The position numbers were made by a program, and so were the translations under genes. Under the pieces are notes generated by a model. It had not been told where the DNA came from and did no database searches. It saw only the letters and a program-made list of their open reading frames with translations. Source: Arcicella sp034931005 (GTDB taxonomy: Bacteria; Bacteroidota; Bacteroidia; Cytophagales; Spirosomataceae). From it: 64,000 nt of DNA. Of the stretch, positions 18,101 to 24,949 are shown in pieces (within the stretch, counting starts at the first letter, position 1; every line of letters starts with the position of its first letter). Where the stretch lies: NCBI RefSeq assembly GCF_034931005.1, contig NZ_JAYGIN010000001.1:124001-188000 (forward strand), given 5' to 3'.

Positions 18101-18308
18101 TTAAGACGTTACCATTGGCAGGCACTTTAATCGAAAACTTACCATTTGCATCTGTTACTGTACCATTTACAGTTCCTTTAATGAGGATTGATGCACCAGG
18201 AAGCAACCCATCTTTTTCAGAGTTGACTACCCCAGTAATGACCCTATCCTGTGCAGTTGCTACAAAAGATAAAATCAAAAAGAATATTATGTAAAAGTTT
18301 CTCATCAT
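15141..18308 (-). CDS. SusC/RagA-family TonB-linked outer-membrane transporter
   Basis: A 1,055-residue TonB-dependent receptor. After a signal peptide (cut near residue 19, ATA|QDR) comes a carboxypeptidase-regulatory-like beta domain at about 22-100 (GASILIKGTVNGTVTDANGKF), then a region with LNEVVVTALGISREKKSLGY, the usual SusC signature before the plug domain, and a large beta-barrel ending in GANLSIGF. SusC imports the ligand captured by SusD using the TonB/proton-motive force. The start is either 18308 or the next codon (MM). It heads the operon susC, susD, lipoprotein, aminotransferase. Its leader of several hundred bases holds strong hairpins, so RNA-level control is possible. Confidence 0.95.
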   Translation of the reverse strand: MMRNFYIIFFLILSFVATAQDRVITGVVNSEKDGLLPGASILIKGTVNGTVTDANGKFSIKVPANGNVLKISTVGYSTKEITIDNKTFFQISLVPNNLELNEVVVTALGISREKKSLGYSQQELKGESLVEARSNNVANSLSGKIAGVRIGSNGGPGSGSTIQIRGSSSVSGNNQPLIVVDGVPIQQQFDKQFGGGISEVNPDNIKDISVLKGPNAAALYGSRAANGVILITTKDGAGTKGLGIEINTNFTAERPLVKPNFQNTYGGGSGYTTWYSDGWSGVIAPDAYDQYRAAYGTVSPGRTTGTDGTDESWGAPMDGRLVRQWYTGKEVAPLTPQSNNWDEYWSTGTTLSNNIAISGANDKGSFRLSLGKLDQTGLMAFNDFYRNNFKLNSNYKVSKFLTAVVSGEYVKSGGNRTYQNGDQFIWSHRHVSWDQLANWADYSGVHIQRAVAGKLPDTDPANWQHTFFTNPFYLSEKLPYTNEKDRLVGNIALNFAIMPSLKLMLRSGTDMWSDTRINIVNFERVRNGNLTPGRYSEEVLRRQETNHDALLSYDKAITKDLSIVASAGAAQRTNFYKRNYAYVGELVVDKVYNLANSNPSQNAIESRIEKAEVQSVYGSFQFGYLNALFLDVTARNDWSSTLPSNARSYFYPSVSASAVLSDLIDYPKEIVSYAKVRGSWAQVGNDADPYQLLQTFRSGGSWNSSLPEYYENLTISNATLKPEITTGIEAGIDLKFFKNKFGLDLTYYLQSTQNQILGVEISKASGYDKRILNAGKITNQGIEATLSGKLLESSRGFKWNIALNFSKNRNQVVELAEGLTTYTLQERRGLTSIAQVGMPYGSLFGIGFKHAPDGQIVYLNGLPVVESTPRVLGNIQPDWMGGMNNTFSYKNFVLSTLIDVKMGGDIFDEGTGTARWTGQYAETALGREEGIIGKGVMNVGTTENPQYVPNDVIVATNQLIGYNNPRRYHEAAIFDASFVKLREVSFGYNIPKSFLKSIGVQNAKISIVGRNLAILFKNTPHIDPEVDRFGANQQGFAYGELPNSRSIGANLSIGF

Positions 18309-18337
18309 CTATTCGTGGAGTGGGTTTGGTTTGTCGT

Positions 18338-18400
18338 CTCTTCAAAACTGATTTATTACAAGACTCCGACCGCTCGGTTCGTAATAATCAGTATGAAGAG
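18338..18400 (-). promoter_or_regulatory. Three-tier hairpin in the susC leader RNA
   Basis: On the susC mRNA strand three nested inverted pairs stack: CTCTTCA/TGAAGAG (outer), ACTGATTATTAC/GTAATAAATCAGT (12 bp with one bulge) and a GC-rich tip CCGA/TCGG. The structure spans 63 bases and ends about 30 bases before the susC start codon. It does not match the riboswitches I can recognise (TPP, SAM, cobalamin). It may be a regulatory leader structure or the target of a small RNA. Confidence 0.6.
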
Positions 18401-18421
18401 AAAAATTTGAAATGTCATTGT

Positions 18422-18440
18422 CTCTTAAAAAAATTAAGAG
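18422..18440 (-). promoter_or_regulatory. Small hairpin in the susC leader
   Basis: CTCTTAA and TTAAGAG pair around a 5-base loop of T residues on the mRNA strand. It lies 21 bases upstream of the large leader hairpin and shares the CTCTT motif with it, which would allow alternative pairings between the two stems. Confidence 0.45.
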
Positions 18441-18972
18441 GCTTCACCGTAAAAGTCAACCAAATGATATACGCTATTTGAGCATATCTTATAATGCGTG
18501 AATTTGAAATTTTAACTCAATAAATTCCGAGAAAGGACAGAAATAAGCACTATTCTAAATAACTCTCATGTTGCGGTCGGAAAGAGTTAAATCTTGAATC
18601 ATTAATTGTACTTATTTAAGATTAATAATATAAAACTATAAAAACAAAACTAATTTCAAAAAGAAAAACTAAAAAAAGTGCTTTTTTATTTGAAAAGTCA
18701 AATTTTTACATTAATTATTCATAAAAAATCTATAAATTCAAGAAAAAATCTTATAATAAATATCTAACAGCGAAAAATTACAAGTTTCAAAATAAGCTTC
18801 AATTGTATAATTTTATCAAAAAATTAAAAATATTGGTTTTAAAAATGAAAAATTAAAGGAAATTTATGAAAATAATTAAAAAATAGGTTTTATTAATGAA
18901 TCAAAAATAATTGCACTTTTCAAAGAAATAAGTATTTTTACGATAAGCTATTTAAGTATTTTTAATCAAAAA
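18441..18972. other. AT-rich intergenic region upstream of susC
   Basis: About 530 noncoding bases, extremely AT-rich. It contains a short inverted repeat AACTCT/AGAGTT (18561-18588) around a GC-rich loop and a TAGTTTTG box on the minus strand at 18645-18652 that fits the -7 promoter consensus without a convincing -33 partner. No ORF was found. The susC promoter probably lies here. Confidence 0.5.
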
Positions 18973-19003
18973 AAAAGGGGAAATTCATTGAATTTCCCCT
19001 TTT
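18973..19003 (-). terminator. Strong intrinsic terminator of rnz
   Basis: A perfect 13-bp stem, AAAAGGGGAAATT with AATTTCCCCTTTT, and a 5-base loop. On the minus strand it is followed by a run of nine T, so it ends the rnz transcript. Confidence 0.9.
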
Positions 19004-19010
19004 CAGTAAT

Positions 19011-19101
19011 AAAATTTTGGAACGATATACTTAAAAATGCAACACTTAAAATTTGTCGTATTTAACCGCTCACGAGCAATTACATTGTTCCGTAAAATTT
19101 T
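19011..19101 (-). repeat. 91-bp imperfect palindrome between rnz and its terminator
   Basis: AAAATTTTGGAACGAT (19011-19026) and ATTGTTCCGTAAAATTTT (19084-19101) are inverted partners with a G-U type change and a 2-base insertion. An inner GCTC/GAGC hairpin lies near 19069. The element starts directly at the rnz stop codon and is followed by the terminator, so it forms a structured 3' UTR of about 130 bases or a small RNA. Confidence 0.5.
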
Positions 19102-20013
19102 CTATATTTCTAAACTTAATCCTTCAATAGATAAAACGGTATTTGTAAATATTTTTTGAGCTTCAAACAAGAAAGGGTCAAGGTCTTTATAACGTGATGA
19201 ATAATGCCCGATGACTAATTTCTTCACATTGGCACGCTTTGCAATTTCCGCTGCTTGTGCTGCTGTTGAGTGGCAAGTTTGCGTGGCTCTGGGCGTTAAA
19301 TCTTCTAAAAAAGTAGCTTCGTGATAAAGTAAATCTACCCCTTTTACTATATCAATTATTGGTTCATGAAAAAGTGTATCAGAGCAAAAAGCATAACTTT
19401 TAGGTTCTATTTCGGGTTTTGTCAAAGTGGCATTTGAATATTTAATCGCTCCTTTTTTATCCAAAATATCAAGTCCATCTTTCAAATCTTTAATTTCTTC
19501 AATTGACAAATCATTTGGCAACACTTCTTTTCTCAGTTTGCGTTTTCCTTTTTTCTCTTTAATCAAAAATCCACAACAAGGCACTCGGTGTATCAGCGGA
19601 ATTGTTGTTACAGTAACACTTTCATTTTCAAATAATTGATAAGATTTCTCTGTTTCTGTTTCAATAAAGTGTACTTTGAAATTCAACCAAGCATCGGAAT
19701 ATTTTAATTGAATGGTAATAATTTCGGCTAAACCTTTTGGACCAAAAACCCAAAGGTCTTCAGTTCTACGGTGCATATTCAAGGTAGAAATTAACCCAAT
19801 GAGTCCAAAGTAGTGGTCGCCATGAAGGTGTGTGATAAAAATATACTTCAATCGAGTAGGACGTAATTTATAACGCAACAACTGATTTTGTGTTCCTTCT
19901 CCACAGTCAATCAAATATCCATCTTGCTCAATATGAAGATAATGTGCCGTTGGATTGCGTGTCAGCACGGGCGTAGCCGAACCTGTACCTAAGATAGTTA
20001 ATTGAAAACTCAA
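19102..20013 (-). CDS. rnz: Ribonuclease Z (tRNA 3' processing endonuclease)
   Basis: A 303-residue metallo-beta-lactamase-fold nuclease that cuts the 3' trailer from tRNA precursors. The N-terminus FQLTILGTGSATP and DCGEGTQNQLLRY are characteristic. The zinc motif HLHGDH lies at residues 62-67, with later metal ligands in FCSDT and GHYSSRY and the tRNA-binding flexible arm near the middle (CCGFLIKEKKGKRKLRKE). The length is standard for the short form. The gene is alone on its transcript with a strong terminator after it. Confidence 0.96.
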   Translation of the reverse strand: MSFQLTILGTGSATPVLTRNPTAHYLHIEQDGYLIDCGEGTQNQLLRYKLRPTRLKYIFITHLHGDHYFGLIGLISTLNMHRRTEDLWVFGPKGLAEIITIQLKYSDAWLNFKVHFIETETEKSYQLFENESVTVTTIPLIHRVPCCGFLIKEKKGKRKLRKEVLPNDLSIEEIKDLKDGLDILDKKGAIKYSNATLTKPEIEPKSYAFCSDTLFHEPIIDIVKGVDLLYHEATFLEDLTPRATQTCHSTAAQAAEIAKRANVKKLVIGHYSSRYKDLDPFLFEAQKIFTNTVLSIEGLSLEI

Positions 20014-20076
20014 AGTAGTATTGGTTGATTTTAGTAATTAGTGTTATTGCTGAAAGGTGTAATATTGAAGAAAACC

Positions 20077-20112
20077 AAAAGCCTTATCGAACTAACGTCA
20101 GATAAGGCTTTT
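20077..20112. terminator. Intrinsic terminator of the STAS gene
   Basis: A 12-bp perfect stem AAAAGCCTTATC/GATAAGGCTTTT with a 12-base loop. It lies 20 bases after the stop of the STAS-domain gene (minus strand) and has T runs on both sides, so it can work in either direction. Confidence 0.85.
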
Positions 20113-20132
20113 TTGTTTATGAATTCAAAGAA

Positions 20133-20558
20133 TCAATAGTCTTCTTCTTTTGCTCCGTCGCCATATTCGCCGTGGTCGTATTCATCATCTTCGTCTGACT
20201 GAAAATCATTTTCCAATTCATTCAGATAAACGGCATCAATTGCTTCTTGAACGGTTGGCATAACCGTTAAATCCTCAATTTTAGCTCCATCCAATTGGTC
20301 AATTATTGCTTGATCTTTAGTAACAATAATGAAAAGCCCCAACTCGTTCAAACAGATTTTGTTGGCTTTACGAATTACCGAGATTCCAAACCCATCTAAT
20401 TCGTCAATTGAACTAAATTCAACAATCATATTTCCGTAACCTTCTCTGAAAAGCTTTCTAATGACTGCTTCGAGGTCAGCGGAGTTCTCTTGATTAAGAG
20501 CAGTTTCTTTAAGTTCGATTAGAGCAAACTGCTCGTTTTTTTCTACCTTAAATTCCAT
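20133..20558 (-). CDS. STAS-domain protein (anti-sigma-factor-antagonist-like) with acidic tail
   Basis: A 141-residue protein. The start at 20558 (MEFKVEKNEQFALIELKE) matches the first strand of the STAS fold; an upstream in-frame ATG at 20591 would add 11 unconserved residues. The STAS core runs to about residue 110, with MIVEFSSIDELDGFGISVI as the strand-loop-helix that in antagonists carries the phosphorylated serine. Here that loop reads DELDGFG, lacking the usual D-S-S/T pattern, so phospho-regulation is doubtful. The tail (about 30 residues) is almost all Asp/Glu. No sigma or anti-sigma gene is adjacent. Confidence 0.85.
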   Translation of the reverse strand: MEFKVEKNEQFALIELKETALNQENSADLEAVIRKLFREGYGNMIVEFSSIDELDGFGISVIRKANKICLNELGLFIIVTKDQAIIDQLDGAKIEDLTVMPTVQEAIDAVYLNELENDFQSDEDDEYDHGEYGDGAKEEDY

Positions 20559-20686
20559 ATTTTTTGTTTTATGATGTAAAATGGAACACAAACTACACAG
20601 ACACTTCCAAATATAGATTTATGTATTTTTAAATCTCTTTGGACAATATTTGCATCATTTGAATTCCAATATAACTTGAATTATAC

Positions 20687-21628
20687 TTATAATGACTTCA
20701 AATAAGCATTTACATTTGCTTCAACTCTGCCTAAAATATCTTCTGAAAAATCCTTTTCAAATTTCTTCCCAGTCACTTTCTCGAAAAGTTCAATATAACG
20801 TTCTGAGATTTGATTTACCCATTCATCTGACATTTCTGGAATGCTTTGTCCTTCTTTTCCTTGAAAACCATTGGCAATCAACCATTCTCTAACAAATTCT
20901 TTCGATAATTGTTTTTGAGATTCTCCGTTAGCTTGACGTTCATCGTAACCTGCTAAATAAAAATATCTTGAAGAGTCAGGCGTATGAATTTCATCAATTA
21001 ACGTAATTTGACCGTCTTTATTTCCAAACTCGTATTTAGTATCTACCAAAATTAACCCTTGTTGTGCAGCCATTTCCGTTCCTTTAGCAAACAGGGCAAG
21101 AGTATAAGCTTCTAATTGCGAATAATCTGCTTCTGAAACTAATCCTTGAGCAAGAATTTCTTCACGAGAAATATCTTCATCGTGTCCTTCGTGTGCTTTG
21201 GTAGTTGGGGTAATAATTGGCGTAGGTAAACGGTCATTTTCTTTCAATCCTTCTGGCAAAGTTACACCGCACAAAGTACGTAAACCTGACTTATAGGTTC
21301 TCCAGGCGTGACCTGCTAAATAGCCTCTCACAACCATTTCTACGGGATATGTTTCACATTTTAAACCGACACTAACATTGGCATCAGGGGTTGCTACTAA
21401 CCAATTCGGCACAACGTCACGAGTGGCATTCAAAAAGTGTTCAGCTATTTGATTTAACACTTGACCTTTATATGGAATAGCTCTTGGAAGCACTACATCA
21501 AATGCAGAAATTCTATCCGAAGCCACCATAACTAATAAGTTTTCAAAGGAATAGACATCTCGCACTTTACCTTTGTAGAACCCAGTTTGATTGGGAAAAT
21601 TAAAATTGGTTGTATTTATTGTATTCAT
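20687..21628 (-). CDS. purC: Phosphoribosylaminoimidazole-succinocarboxamide synthase (SAICAR synthetase)
   Basis: Step 8 of inosine monophosphate synthesis: joins CAIR and aspartate with ATP. The 313-residue protein opens FYKGKVRDVYSF, with the ATP-binding SDRISAFDVVLPRAIPYKGQVLNQI and the CAIR-binding PVEMVVRGYLAGHAW. It is the long form found in eukaryotes and Bacteroidota rather than the 240-residue E. coli type. The start at 21628 is chosen because the 14 extra codons up to an ATG at 21670 are made from a TATGAGG-like tandem repeat and are not protein-like. It follows the thiolase gene in the same direction across a gap filled by that repeat. Confidence 0.96.
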   Translation of the reverse strand: MNTINTTNFNFPNQTGFYKGKVRDVYSFENLLVMVASDRISAFDVVLPRAIPYKGQVLNQIAEHFLNATRDVVPNWLVATPDANVSVGLKCETYPVEMVVRGYLAGHAWRTYKSGLRTLCGVTLPEGLKENDRLPTPIITPTTKAHEGHDEDISREEILAQGLVSEADYSQLEAYTLALFAKGTEMAAQQGLILVDTKYEFGNKDGQITLIDEIHTPDSSRYFYLAGYDERQANGESQKQLSKEFVREWLIANGFQGKEGQSIPEMSDEWVNQISERYIELFEKVTGKKFEKDFSEDILGRVEANVNAYLKSL

Positions 21629-21635
21629 GTTTGTG

Positions 21636-21724
21636 TAGGTATGAGGTATGAAGTATGAGTTATGAGCCATATTGGATAAAATTATCCTTATAGCCTATAC
21701 CTACTACCTCATACTTACTACCTA
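21636..21724. repeat. Inverted pair of 7-base tandem repeats (purC/thiolase gap)
   Basis: The left arm (21636-21666) reads AGGTATG, AGGTATG, AAGTATG, AGTTATG; the right arm (21694-21724) reads TACCTAC, TACCTCA, TACTTAC, TACCTA. The arms are approximately complementary and could form a stem over a 27-base loop. Together they fill almost the whole gap between the purC start and the thiolase stop. Confidence 0.8.
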
Positions 21725-21730
21725 AAAAAA

Positions 21731-22912
21731 TTACATTCTTTCTATTACAATTGCTGATGCTCCTCCGCCACCATTACAAATACCTGCTGCACCATATCTA
21801 CCTTTTGTCTGTCTCAAAACTGAAATCAAAGTAGTTAAAATTCTTGCTCCAGAAGCTCCAAGTGGATGACCTAATGAAACTGCTCCTCCAAAAATATTAA
21901 CTTTTTTGTGAGGGATTTCAAGCATTTTTTCAAACGCCAAAGGTACAACTGAAAACGCTTCGTTTACTTCAAAATAATCAATTTCTTCTTTGATTAAATT
22001 AGCCATTTTGATTGCTTTTGGCACTGCAACTGCGGGAGTAGTTGTAAATAAAGCAGGTTCTTGTTCAGCCTCTGCAAAACCAACAATTTTTGCTAATGGT
22101 AATAAACCCAATTTTTCAGCCTTCTTTCTTGACATCAAAACTAAAGCTGCTGCACCATCATTTAATGTTGAGGCATTGGCGGCTGTTACCGTTCCTCTTT
22201 TTTCAAAAGCTGATTTCAACAAAGGAATTTTATCGAAATTAACATTTTTATATTCTTCGTCTTCCGATACAATAATTGTTCCTTTTTTGGTTTGTACTTC
22301 TACTGGAATAATTTCGTCCTTAAAATAACCATTTTCAGTTGCTTCGGCAGCACGTTTATACGAATCAATGGCGTAATTATCCTGTGCTTCACGACTAAAA
22401 CCATACTTACGAGCAGTTTGGTCTGCATAGAAACCCATGGCAATATCATCATAGGCATCAGTTAATCCATCTTTTTCCAAACCATCAACTAAAGTTCCTG
22501 AGCCATATTTATAGCCAAATCTTGCTCTTGGTACGTAAAAAGGTGCATTAGACATACTTTCCATTCCACCTGCAACGGCTACTTCGGTAAGTCCCAACAT
22601 GATACTTTGTGCTGCATAAATAATAGCTTTTGCACCAGAAGCACAAACTTTATTGACAGTGGTACAACGTACTTGTGCTGGCAAACCTGCTCCAAGTGCT
22701 GCCTGACGAGCAGGTGCTTGTCCAACATTGGCAGAAATCACATTTCCCATGATGACCTCCTCAACCAATTCTGGTTTGATTCCTGCTTTTTCAATAGCTC
22801 CTTTAATGGCGATGCTTCCTAATTGAGTGGCTGAAAGGCTCGACAATGCCCCTCCAAAACTTCCAATCGGCGTTCTTACGGCCGATACAATATACACTTC
22901 TTGCGTATTCAT
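21731..22912 (-). CDS. Acetyl-CoA C-acyltransferase (thiolase)
   Basis: A 393-residue thiolase that condenses or cleaves acyl-CoA and acetyl-CoA. The catalytic residues are visible: C90 in NKVCASG, H349 in GHPLGASGAR and C379 in CNGGGGAS near the C-terminus. The N-terminus VYIVSAVRTPIGSFGG is typical. The protein is closest in appearance to AtoB-like acetyl-CoA acetyltransferases, but the sequence alone does not fix whether it serves beta-oxidation or ketone metabolism. It begins 11 bases after the batC-like TPR gene and is probably in that transcript. Confidence 0.94.
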   Translation of the reverse strand: MNTQEVYIVSAVRTPIGSFGGALSSLSATQLGSIAIKGAIEKAGIKPELVEEVIMGNVISANVGQAPARQAALGAGLPAQVRCTTVNKVCASGAKAIIYAAQSIMLGLTEVAVAGGMESMSNAPFYVPRARFGYKYGSGTLVDGLEKDGLTDAYDDIAMGFYADQTARKYGFSREAQDNYAIDSYKRAAEATENGYFKDEIIPVEVQTKKGTIIVSEDEEYKNVNFDKIPLLKSAFEKRGTVTAANASTLNDGAAALVLMSRKKAEKLGLLPLAKIVGFAEAEQEPALFTTTPAVAVPKAIKMANLIKEEIDYFEVNEAFSVVPLAFEKMLEIPHKKVNIFGGAVSLGHPLGASGARILTTLISVLRQTKGRYGAAGICNGGGGASAIVIERM

Positions 22913-22923
22913 AAATTTTATAC

Positions 22924-23523
22924 TTACCAGTTTTGCGTGATTCGTGACTCTCTACTTTTTACTAAATTATTTCGTTTTTGAATATATTGGATTTCATCAT
23001 TTTTCATCCCATCAAGTATCATTTTTGCCTTTTCCAAGGTCAAGCCATAATTCTTTAAAGTCTTCAATAATTCTTTTTGAGAATTGTCATTGGCAACTTC
23101 TGATTTTTGTTGTTGCGGACTTGGTGGTGGATTTGACTGCTTATTTTTAGATTTTACCTCTTCTTTTGTTTTTTCAGCATGATATTGCTTCTTCAAAAGT
23201 TCATAGTTATATCGAGCTATCTCATTATCGGGCTTCAAAATTAAGGCTTCTTTAAATAATGCTAATGCTCTCAAAGTATCTCTTTCATTACAAAAAATAA
23301 TACCTAATTGCGAATAAGTCGTCGAAGCTAAATTAGGCTCTTTTAAACTAACCAACTGTGCATATTTTTTCCGTGCGGCAAGCGTATCTTTTTGTTCAAA
23401 TAAAGAATGTGCAAAATTTAAAGTTACCTCAGAAGGTGTAAAAAATGATTGTTTTGCTAATAATTGATACTGCAAAGATGCTTCTTGAAAATTACCTTTT
23501 AAAAAAGCTTTCTGAGCTTCCAT
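22924..23523 (-). CDS. BatC-like TPR protein (start uncertain, N-terminus may extend upstream)
   Basis: A 199-residue protein with TPR motifs at about 1-110 (KGNFQEASLQYQLLAK, TYSQLGIIFCNERDTLRALALFKEALILKPDN) followed by a charged Lys/Gln/Pro linker. TPR proteins of this kind accompany VWA proteins in Bacteroidota bat (aerotolerance) clusters, and it lies just downstream of a batB-like gene. The same frame stays open for 32 codons above 23523, to a stop at 23620-23622, and encodes a good membrane helix (IIFYIFLWII), which this family normally has. But no ATG, GTG or TTG occurs there. The true start may be a rare codon, or a frameshift may have split the N-terminus. Confidence 0.82.
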   Translation of the reverse strand: MEAQKAFLKGNFQEASLQYQLLAKQSFFTPSEVTLNFAHSLFEQKDTLAARKKYAQLVSLKEPNLASTTYSQLGIIFCNERDTLRALALFKEALILKPDNEIARYNYELLKKQYHAEKTKEEVKSKNKQSNPPPSPQQQKSEVANDNSQKELLKTLKNYGLTLEKAKMILDGMKNDEIQYIQKRNNLVKSRESRITQNW

Positions 23524-23732
23524 AGTGGCTTTATTACGAATATTAATTTTCGTAATCGAGCTATTATCAATTATCCAGAGAAATATGTAAAAAATAATTG
23601 AGTTAATAATAGTTAGTCGTTAAGTAAAAATACATCAAATTACTCAAATTGAGCAACTCAAAAAATACATTGAAGACGAATAATCGTCATTCATTAAAAC
23701 AAGATGTAGAAAGGGAAAAATGGGAAGGGGAA

Positions 23733-24692
23733 TTATAATTGAAAAGTCCTCACTGTGAAAAAAACATCAATTCCGAGCAAAAATAATGCAATGATTAGAA
23801 AATAAAAATATTTATTTGCGATAACATCAATTTGACGCTCATCAACAAGGTCTGTTTCTATATTTTCAACCCTCATTATTAATTCATTTATACTTTCAGA
23901 AACACTTTTAATTTCTAAATAGTTGCCTTTCGTTTCGGCAGCTAATTTCTTTAAGGTGGCTGTTTCTAATTTTGTCACCACGATATTTCCGTCTTTATCT
24001 TTTTTGAAAGATTTTCCGTCTCTAATCGTAATGCCATCGGTAGTGCCAACTCCAACCGAAAAAAAATTAATTTCCTTTTGTCTAATTTTTGCCTTTAAAG
24101 CTTTATTCTCAGCACCAAAATTTTCGCCATCACTAATAAGCACTATCACTTTTGACTGCGTTTTTGCCTTTGCTTTTGAAAATCTATCTAATGCCAATTC
24201 AAGGGCTGGCGTAAAATTGGTTCCTCCTTCGGGTAATAAATCAGTGTTGATTTTTGGAACAAGATAATTAATGGCATTATTGTCAAATGTCAGTGGTGAT
24301 AACAAAAGAGCATCTTCTGAAAATACAATAAGTCCAATTCTATCTTTACTAAAATGATTAATAAAACGATTGAGTTCAAACTTTGCTTTTTCTATCCTAC
24401 TTGGCTGAATATCAGTCGCATCCATTGACTTCGAAATATCAATTAGTAATAAAATATCTTTCCCTTGTGCCTTAACCGTTCCTTTTAACTCCCCAAAAGA
24501 TGGATTCAATAATGCTAATAACATCAAACTAAAATAAACTCCTCTGAGTAAGAATTTCAACACACTCGACCCCGCAGAAGTACCTAAACGGCGAGCAATC
24601 CAAAATATTCGACCTAAAAATATTAGGTACAATATCAAGAAAACTGCTAAAAACCATTGTTCAGTATTACTAAATTCGGAGGTAAAATTCAT
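23733..24692 (-). CDS. BatB-like von Willebrand factor A domain membrane protein
   Basis: A 319-residue protein with two N-terminal membrane helices (about 13-33 and 48-63), a VWA domain from about 78 to 265 and a C-terminal helix (about 293-315). The metal site D-x-S-x-S is intact (D85, S87, S89 in LIDISKSM), with GGTNFTPAL supplying the threonine and SDGENFG the late aspartate. This layout matches BatA/BatB of Bacteroidota, linked to aerotolerance and possibly to envelope chaperone complexes. BatB is usually followed by BatC, as here, but no batA lies upstream and no batD or batE is in view. Confidence 0.9.
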   Translation of the reverse strand: MNFTSEFSNTEQWFLAVFLILYLIFLGRIFWIARRLGTSAGSSVLKFLLRGVYFSLMLLALLNPSFGELKGTVKAQGKDILLLIDISKSMDATDIQPSRIEKAKFELNRFINHFSKDRIGLIVFSEDALLLSPLTFDNNAINYLVPKINTDLLPEGGTNFTPALELALDRFSKAKAKTQSKVIVLISDGENFGAENKALKAKIRQKEINFFSVGVGTTDGITIRDGKSFKKDKDGNIVVTKLETATLKKLAAETKGNYLEIKSVSESINELIMRVENIETDLVDERQIDVIANKYFYFLIIALFLLGIDVFFTVRTFQL

Positions 24693-24701
24693 ATATTGAT
24701 A

Positions 24702-24777
24702 TTTGGTTGTTGATGTTTGATGTTCATAATTCGATGTTTAGGTTTTTGACTTCGAACACCTAACATCAAATCAATAA
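24702..24777. repeat. 7-base tandem repeats with inverted second arm (before batB)
   Basis: The left arm (24702-24743) is six heptamers: TTTGGTT, GTTGATG, TTTGATG, TTCATAA, TTCGATG, TTTAGGT. The right arm (24751-24777) reads TTCGAAC, ACCTAAC, ATCAAAT, CAATAAT and is roughly complementary to the left. It occupies the batB leader. Confidence 0.7.
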
Positions 24778-24949
24778 TTTTTGCTTGAAAAAATTGAATT
24801 TGAATGATATTTCTCAAAACTTTCTACGAAAATAATACACTGGTACGATAAAACAAGTCAAGAATGAAATCAAGAATGGTATTGAAAATGAAACATTGAA
24901 TTAAGAACTTCAAAAAAACATCTACCTTTGTTACCGAAATAATATAATC

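Noticed and set aside
15141..18308. Polysaccharide utilisation locus
   Set aside because: SusC and SusD are present but there is no glycoside hydrolase, polysaccharide lyase or sulfatase nearby, so a glycan substrate is not supported.
11735..18460. Shared 13-mer CGTAAAAGTCAAC at 11735-11747 and 18448-18460, flanking the sus genes
   Set aside because: A 13-base match in 64 kb of AT-rich DNA is expected by chance and the flanks diverge at once, so it is not evidence of a mobile unit.
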